Shown: piece after piece, positions 6,300-9,665 of the stretch | How the letters are laid out: each line of letters opens with the position of its first letter | Numbering within the stretch: position 1 is the first letter of the stretch | Assembly (NCBI GenBank): GCA_015231995.1 | Contig: JADGAO010000119.1 | Coordinates: 1 to 9,665, forward strand | Length of the DNA: 9,665 nt | DNA from: Nitrospinota bacterium | Lineage (GTDB): Bacteria > Nitrospinota_A > UBA7883 > JACRLM01 | Direction of reading: 5' to 3' | The notes under the pieces: model-generated | What the model was told of the DNA's origin: nothing | Databases searched by the model: none | The model's input: the letters and a program-made list of their open reading frames with translations, nothing else | Made by a program: the position numbers and the translations under genes

Positions 6300-7032
6300 G
6301 TATCTCGTCGGGAATGTCGAAGTTGGCGTGAACCTTCTGCACGTCTTCCTGGTCTTCCATCGTCTCCATGAGCTTCAATATCTTTTTGGCCACTTCCTCC
6401 GAATCAACCTTCACGGTATTTATCGGAGCCATGTTGACCTCGGCGGATTCGACTTTTATCCCTTTGGCCTCCAGCGCGGAACGCACAGGCTCCAGCGCAT
6501 CGGGCGGAGTGGTGATGGCGTAATAGTCGCCGGTGGAATCCATATCCTCCGCGCCCGCGTCAAGCGCGACCTCCATCAGGTCGTCCTCCGCGATGGCGTC
6601 TTTGTCCACAGTGATTTCGCCTTTGCGGTTGAACACCCATGAGACGCAACCGGTTTCGCCCATCTGCCCACCGGCCTTGACGAAGATGTTGCGTATCTCC
6701 GCAACCGTGCGGGTCTTGTTGTCGGTGGTGACCTCCACCATCATCGCCACGCCGCCGGGGGCGTAGCCTTCGTATGTCGCGTCTTCGTAGGTGACGCCGG
6801 GAAGCTCCCCCGTCCCTTTTTTTATGGCGCGTTCGATGTTGTCGCCGGGCATATTGGCGCCTTTGGCCTTGAGTATGACCGTGCGCAGACGGGCGTTGCC
6901 AGCCGGATCCCCGCCACCCATCCGCGCCGCGACGGTGATTTCCTTTAGTATCTTGGTGAACAATCCGCCGCGCTTTGCGTCAACGATCTTCTTTTTGTGC
7001 TTTATCTGGGACCACTTGGAATGTCCCGACAT
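6280..7032 (-). CDS. yebC: YebC/TACO1-family protein
   Basis: This 250-aa protein begins with the family hallmark MSGHSKWSQIKHKKKIVDAKR and continues with GGGDPAGNARLR, GANMPGDNIERAIKKG, YEGYAPGGVA, GGQMGETGCVSWVF and a C-terminal FDIPDE. The ATG at 7032 is chosen over upstream codons because the hallmark starts there and GGAGG (minus strand, 7041-7045) lies 8 nt before it. YebC proteins were first annotated as transcriptional regulators; members of the family are now linked to translation of difficult, proline-rich stretches. It is cytoplasmic and first in the operon with ruvC and ruvA. A TATATT box with a poor -35 just upstream (around 7067-7095) could be its promoter, partly inside the palindromic repeat. 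Confidence 0.96.
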   Translation of the reverse strand: MSGHSKWSQIKHKKKIVDAKRGGLFTKILKEITVAARMGGGDPAGNARLRTVILKAKGANMPGDNIERAIKKGTGELPGVTYEDATYEGYAPGGVAMMVEVTTDNKTRTVAEIRNIFVKAGGQMGETGCVSWVFNRKGEITVDKDAIAEDDLMEVALDAGAEDMDSTGDYYAITTPPDALEPVRSALEAKGIKVESAEVNMAPINTVKVDSEEVAKKILKLMETMEDQEDVQKVHANFDIPDEILEKAGA

Positions 7033-7075
7033 ATCAAAATCCTCCAGCGTCGTTGAATCAAAGAAAATATATATC

Positions 7076-7114
7076 TCGCCCAAACAGGGCGAACACGCAG
7101 GTTCGCCCCTACAA
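7076..7114. repeat. REP-like palindromic intergenic repeat at the argF stop codon
   Basis: Two nested hairpins share one arm. TCGCCC (7076-7081) pairs with GGGCGA (7087-7092) across AAACA. GGGCGAAC (7087-7094) pairs perfectly with GTTCGCCC (7101-7108) across ACGCAG, followed by CTACAA. The sequence resembles the dispersed GTAGGGGCGAAC-type palindromes that I know from many environmental genomes. The outer arm expected on the left for a complete element is missing, so this copy looks truncated. It includes the argF TAG codon and may also act as a weak 3' end for argDF. No other copy is in the window. Confidence 0.55.
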
Positions 7115-8029
7115 TAAAAGCTTCAGCATTATCGCCTTTTGCGTGTGCAACCTGTTCTCCGCCTGATCCCATACGACCGACGCGGGGCCGTCCATGACCT
7201 CCGATGTTATCTCCTCCCCTCGATGCGCGGGAAGACAGTGCATCACCATCGCCCCGGGCCGCGCCTTGCCTGCCAGAGCCGAGTCTATCGTGAACCCGGC
7301 GAAAGCTTTGCGCCGTGTCTCCGTCTCTTCGTCCTGCCCCATACTGACCCAGGTGTCGGTGTACAACACGTCCGCGTCTTTGACGGCGACGGAAGGGTCG
7401 CGGACGATTTCCAGCGACGCGCCGCTTTTTTCCGCAAGCGCGTTCGCCTCCGCGACGACTTGTTTATCCGGCTCGTATCCTTCGGGACAAGCCACCGAAA
7501 GGTTGATCCCCATCAGAGCCGACCCCAACAACCACGAATGCGCCACGTTGTTGCCGTCGCCGATGTACGCGACCTTCACTCCGTCGAGCTTGCCTCGTTT
7601 CTCCACGATAGTGAGCATGTCGCTGAGAATCTGACATGGGTGATACATGTCCGTGAGCGCGTTGATGACCGGGATATCCGCGGACTTCGCAAGCTCCTCC
7701 ACCTCTTCATGGGCGTATGTGCGTATCACGAGCGCGTCCAGATAGCGCGAAAAAACCTTCGCCGTGTCCGGCCGTGTTTCGCCCCGGCCCATCTGTATCT
7801 TGTCGCCGGAGAGGACGACCGCCTGCGCGCCTAGCTGGTATATACCCACTTCGAAGGATATCCGCGTGCGGGTGGACGATTTGTTGAAAAGCATCCCGAC
7901 GCTTTTGCCTTCCAGCAGGCGATGAGGTTTGCCCTCTTTGCGCTCTTTTTTAAGACGGGCCGCTGTTTCCAAAATCCCGGCCACTTCGTCCCGCGAAAAA
8001 TCCGGGATACGCAGGAAATCCCGTTTCAT
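7109..8029 (-). CDS. argF: ornithine carbamoyltransferase
   Basis: The enzyme joins carbamoyl phosphate to ornithine to make citrulline, a late step of arginine synthesis. The 306 residues are the normal length. The carbamoyl-phosphate site STRTR is at 52-56 and HPCQ at 130-133. Ornithine-binding residues are visible in DTWVSMGQ (225-232), and the catalytic loop is HCLPAHRGEE (264-273). The C-terminus ends in LHTQKAIMLKLLL as in other family members. The ATG overlaps the argD stop (ATGA), so the two are cotranslated. The stop codon lies in a palindromic repeat. Pairing with argD favours the biosynthetic enzyme over the catabolic (arcB) form. Confidence 0.97.
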   Translation of the reverse strand: MKRDFLRIPDFSRDEVAGILETAARLKKERKEGKPHRLLEGKSVGMLFNKSSTRTRISFEVGIYQLGAQAVVLSGDKIQMGRGETRPDTAKVFSRYLDALVIRTYAHEEVEELAKSADIPVINALTDMYHPCQILSDMLTIVEKRGKLDGVKVAYIGDGNNVAHSWLLGSALMGINLSVACPEGYEPDKQVVAEANALAEKSGASLEIVRDPSVAVKDADVLYTDTWVSMGQDEETETRRKAFAGFTIDSALAGKARPGAMVMHCLPAHRGEEITSEVMDGPASVVWDQAENRLHTQKAIMLKLLL

Positions 8030-9213
8030 GCTCCCAGAACCTCGCCAAGTAGCTTGAGCGCCTTGTTCATCTCCGTCTGGGTTATGTTGAGCGGAGGCAA
8101 TAGGCGGATAGTCTTCTCATTGGCGCAATTGACCAGCAGGCCCCGCGACGCAAGCTCCGTCACATATTGTCCGCATGGGTTATCCAACTCCACGCCGATC
8201 ATCAATCCCGCGCCCCGGACATCTTTTATCATCGGCGATTTTTTCTTCATCGCCTTAATCTGTTTGATGGCGTACGCGCCCAGCTTGCGGACGTTGGCAA
8301 GCAGGCCGGGTTTTACAAGCGTCTCCAGCGTAGCCATCGCCGCAGAACAGGCCAGCGGCCCGCCGCCGAACGTCGCCGCGTGCGTTCCGGGAACCAGATG
8401 TTTGGCGATCTGCTCTTTTGCGAACATCGCGCCCATAGGGAACCCGCTTGCGATGCCTTTTGCCATCGTGATGATGTCCGGTTTCACCCCGTAGCTCTCC
8501 CACGCGAAAAGCCGCCCCGTGCGCCCAAACCCCGTCTGCACTTCGTCGAAGATCAGAACGATGTTCCGCGACGCGCAAAGTTTTGCGAGGCCTTGAATGA
8601 ACTCTTTCGTCCCAATCCTCACGCCGATCTCGCCCTGTATAGGCTCCACGATAATCGCGCAGGTTTTCTGGGTGACGGCGCGTTCGACTGCGGCAAGATC
8701 GTTGAATGGGACATGCGTCACCCCGGAGAGCATCTGGCCGAATCCTTCGTGATATTTTTTCTGCCCAGTCATGGCAAGCGAACCCATCGTGCGCCCGTGG
8801 AAGGAGCCTTCAAACGCTATTATGTCCGTCCTGCCCGGCCCGTGAGCGTCGGTGGAAGCGCGCCGGGCAAGCTTGAGGGCCGCCTCGTTGGCTTCCGTGC
8901 CGCTATTACAAAAGAAGAGCCTGCCGGGGTAAAGCTTTTTGAGCAGAGCCTTGCCATACATGGCCTGCGGCTCGGTGTAATAGATGTTGGAGGTGTGCCA
9001 CAGCGTCAAAAGCTGTTTTTTGACCGCAAGGGCAACGGAGCTAGGGCAATGGCCAAGGTTGTTGACCGCAAGGCCCGCGAAGAAATCGAGATATTTCTTT
9101 CCGTCCGCGTCCCATACATACGCCCCTTTGCCTTTGACCAGGGCTATGGGTTGCCGTCCATAGTTCGGCGTCAACGCCGCGCTGGCGGCGTCCATTATTT
9201 TCCTGTCTTTCAT
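8026..9213 (-). CDS. argD: acetylornithine aminotransferase
   Basis: This PLP enzyme makes N-acetylornithine from the semialdehyde using glutamate, upstream of argF in arginine synthesis. Related ArgD proteins also serve lysine synthesis as succinyl-DAP aminotransferase. The 395 residues are full length for class-III aminotransferases. Cofactor motifs are visible: SGTEANE (104-110), FEGSFHGRT (134-142), FDEVQTGFGRTG (222-233) with the PLP-contacting Asp, the Schiff-base lysine K252 in TMAKGIASGFPMGA, and THAATFGGGPLAC. The ATG at 9213 has AAGGAG (minus strand, 9218-9223) 4 nt upstream. It leads a two-gene argD-argF operon. argB, argC, argJ, argG and argH are not in the window. Confidence 0.96.
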   Translation of the reverse strand: MKDRKIMDAASAALTPNYGRQPIALVKGKGAYVWDADGKKYLDFFAGLAVNNLGHCPSSVALAVKKQLLTLWHTSNIYYTEPQAMYGKALLKKLYPGRLFFCNSGTEANEAALKLARRASTDAHGPGRTDIIAFEGSFHGRTMGSLAMTGQKKYHEGFGQMLSGVTHVPFNDLAAVERAVTQKTCAIIVEPIQGEIGVRIGTKEFIQGLAKLCASRNIVLIFDEVQTGFGRTGRLFAWESYGVKPDIITMAKGIASGFPMGAMFAKEQIAKHLVPGTHAATFGGGPLACSAAMATLETLVKPGLLANVRKLGAYAIKQIKAMKKKSPMIKDVRGAGLMIGVELDNPCGQYVTELASRGLLVNCANEKTIRLLPPLNITQTEMNKALKLLGEVLGA

Positions 9214-9255
9214 TTCTCTCCTTTAAAGGCCGTCGTGGCCCGATAAGCTCGGATT

Positions 9256-9283
9256 ATTTTATATCAACATAACGCGTTTTGAA
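9256..9283 (-). promoter_or_regulatory. candidate sigma70-like promoter for argD-argF
   Basis: On the minus strand, TTCAAA (9278-9283) and TAAAAT (9256-9261) are 16 nt apart in an AT-rich patch, 43 nt before the argD ATG. The match is moderate. No convincing arginine-repressor (ARG box) palindrome is seen nearby. Confidence 0.4.
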
Positions 9284-9379
9284 TTTAAAACACGATGTCC
9301 GCAATTTCGTTTTCCGTCATGCTCCTTTATTCAACATGCCAGCACGGAGAATAACGCAAAGCGTCCGCGAAAGAAATGG

Positions 9380-9460
9380 CAGGTGAGGGATTTGAAGGAC
9401 TTGAGCGACTTGAGTGACTTGAGGGATTTGAGCGACTTGAAAGACTTGAAAAAGGTGAAA
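9380..9460. repeat. 9-bp minisatellite, consensus GACTTGAGN
   Basis: Seven uninterrupted 9-bp units run from 9389 to 9451: GATTTGAAG, GACTTGAGC, GACTTGAGT, GACTTGAGG, GATTTGAGC, GACTTGAAA, GACTTGAAA. Degenerate units flank them at 9380-9388 (CAGGTGAGG) and 9452-9460 (AAGGTGAAA). The plus strand is strongly purine-biased. Read on the minus strand the array would encode a repeating Gln-Val/Ile tripeptide pattern, but there is no sign that it is translated. Confidence 0.9.
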
Positions 9461-9501
9461 AGGTTGTGAGGGGGTCTTTTTGCTGAGGGACTCACTCTTT
9501 T

Positions 9502-9665
9502 TGTCATCCTTGTATATTAAGAGTAAGAGATAAAGCATAAGCGGGTTATCGATCAGAGATGGAGGAAATGGACTAGAGTGAAGACAGGGCGCGTCAAGCC
9601 GGTGTCATCCTTGTATATTAAGAGTAAGAGATAAAGCATAAGCGGGTTATCGATCAGAGATGGAG
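9502..9665. repeat. 63-bp perfect direct repeat with a 101-bp period, running off the window
   Basis: Bases 9502-9564 recur without a mismatch at 9603-9665, where the window ends. They are separated by 38 non-repeated bases (9565-9602). The match stops at the left (T at 9501 against G at 9602), but its right limit is unknown because the window ends inside the second copy. It is either a tandem array with a 101-bp unit or two copies of a dispersed repeat. The unit is AT-leaning and contains TATATTAAGAG and ATCGAT. Confidence 0.93.

Larger units (their letters stand above)
9284..9665. other. gene-free right edge with tandem repeats
   Basis: No convincing coding region lies between the argD promoter and the window end. 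The only long open frame (9317-9538, minus strand) lacks a ribosome site and is built largely from the 9-bp repeat. The stretch instead holds a purine-rich minisatellite, T-rich tracts (9474-9481 and 9498-9502) and a 63-bp direct repeat. Its base composition differs from the genes: it is purine-rich on the plus strand and lower in GC. Confidence 0.6.

Noticed and set aside
7033..7083. N-terminal extension of YebC by 17 residues from an upstream start
   Set aside because: The family's conserved N-terminus is MSGHSKW at 7032, with a good ribosome site in front of it. The extension would run through that site and the AT-rich leader.
8167..9246. 359-aa plus-strand open frame opposite argD
   Set aside because: argD is full length with all cofactor motifs on the minus strand. 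This frame is its shadow.
9466..9504. Intrinsic terminator formed by GTGAG ... CTCAC followed by TCTTTTTG
   Set aside because: The stem is only 5 bp with a 20-nt interior and no upstream gene on that strand ends here. I judged it chance pairing in a T-rich tract.
9317..9538. 73-aa open frame on the minus strand with repeating Gln-Val/Ile residues
   Set aside because: It has no ribosome binding site. The frame is open because it runs through the 9-bp minisatellite, whose period keeps any frame open, and the rest resembles no protein.
9502..9665. CRISPR array
   Set aside because: The repeat is at least 63 bp, only two copies are visible, it has no typical terminal palindrome, and no cas gene is nearby.

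Overview
The window is chromosomal DNA of moderately high GC from a Gram-negative bacterium. This is shown by a signal-peptide-bearing outer-membrane OmpA-type porin, a periplasmic multiheme cytochrome and ordinary bacterial housekeeping genes. A nine-heme, membrane-anchored c-type cytochrome and a GAF/HD-GYP c-di-GMP phosphodiesterase suggest an environmental, at least partly anaerobic lineage, in the style of Desulfobacterota, Nitrospirota or Nitrospinota. The sequence does not let me fix the phylum.

Left half, plus strand. The window opens inside a GAF-HD-GYP signalling gene (1-1050, 5' end missing). A 211-nt spacer with two overlapping sigma70-like promoters leads to an OmpA-family protein (1262-2608). 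That gene ends at a strong intrinsic terminator (2640-2679). Next comes a polycistronic block: nonaheme cytochrome c (2807-4108), an unrecognised 103-aa protein (4105-4416), a minimal nucleotidyltransferase (4420-4737) and a UPF0332-type HEPN protein (4734-5126). Its junctions are 4-nt overlaps or a 3-nt gap. The last two form an MNT/HEPN toxin-antitoxin-type pair, which seems to ride on the cytochrome transcript.

Right half, minus strand. Read from right to left: argD then argF (4-nt overlap, arginine biosynthesis), a REP-like palindrome at the argF stop codon, then yebC, ruvC and ruvA (overlapping; translation or regulatory factor plus Holliday-junction processing). ruvA converges on the HEPN gene with a 64-nt gap, and ruvB does not follow it. 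The right edge (9214-9665) has no convincing gene. It carries the argD promoter region, a 9-bp minisatellite (9380-9460) and a perfect 63-bp direct repeat at a spacing of 101 bp that runs off the window.

The genes mostly belong to separate systems: c-di-GMP turnover, envelope integrity, periplasmic electron transfer, a TA-like module, DNA repair and arginine synthesis. The least ordinary parts are the cytochrome/unknown/MNT/HEPN chain and the repeat-bearing right edge. Nothing amounts to a clear, large undescribed system.
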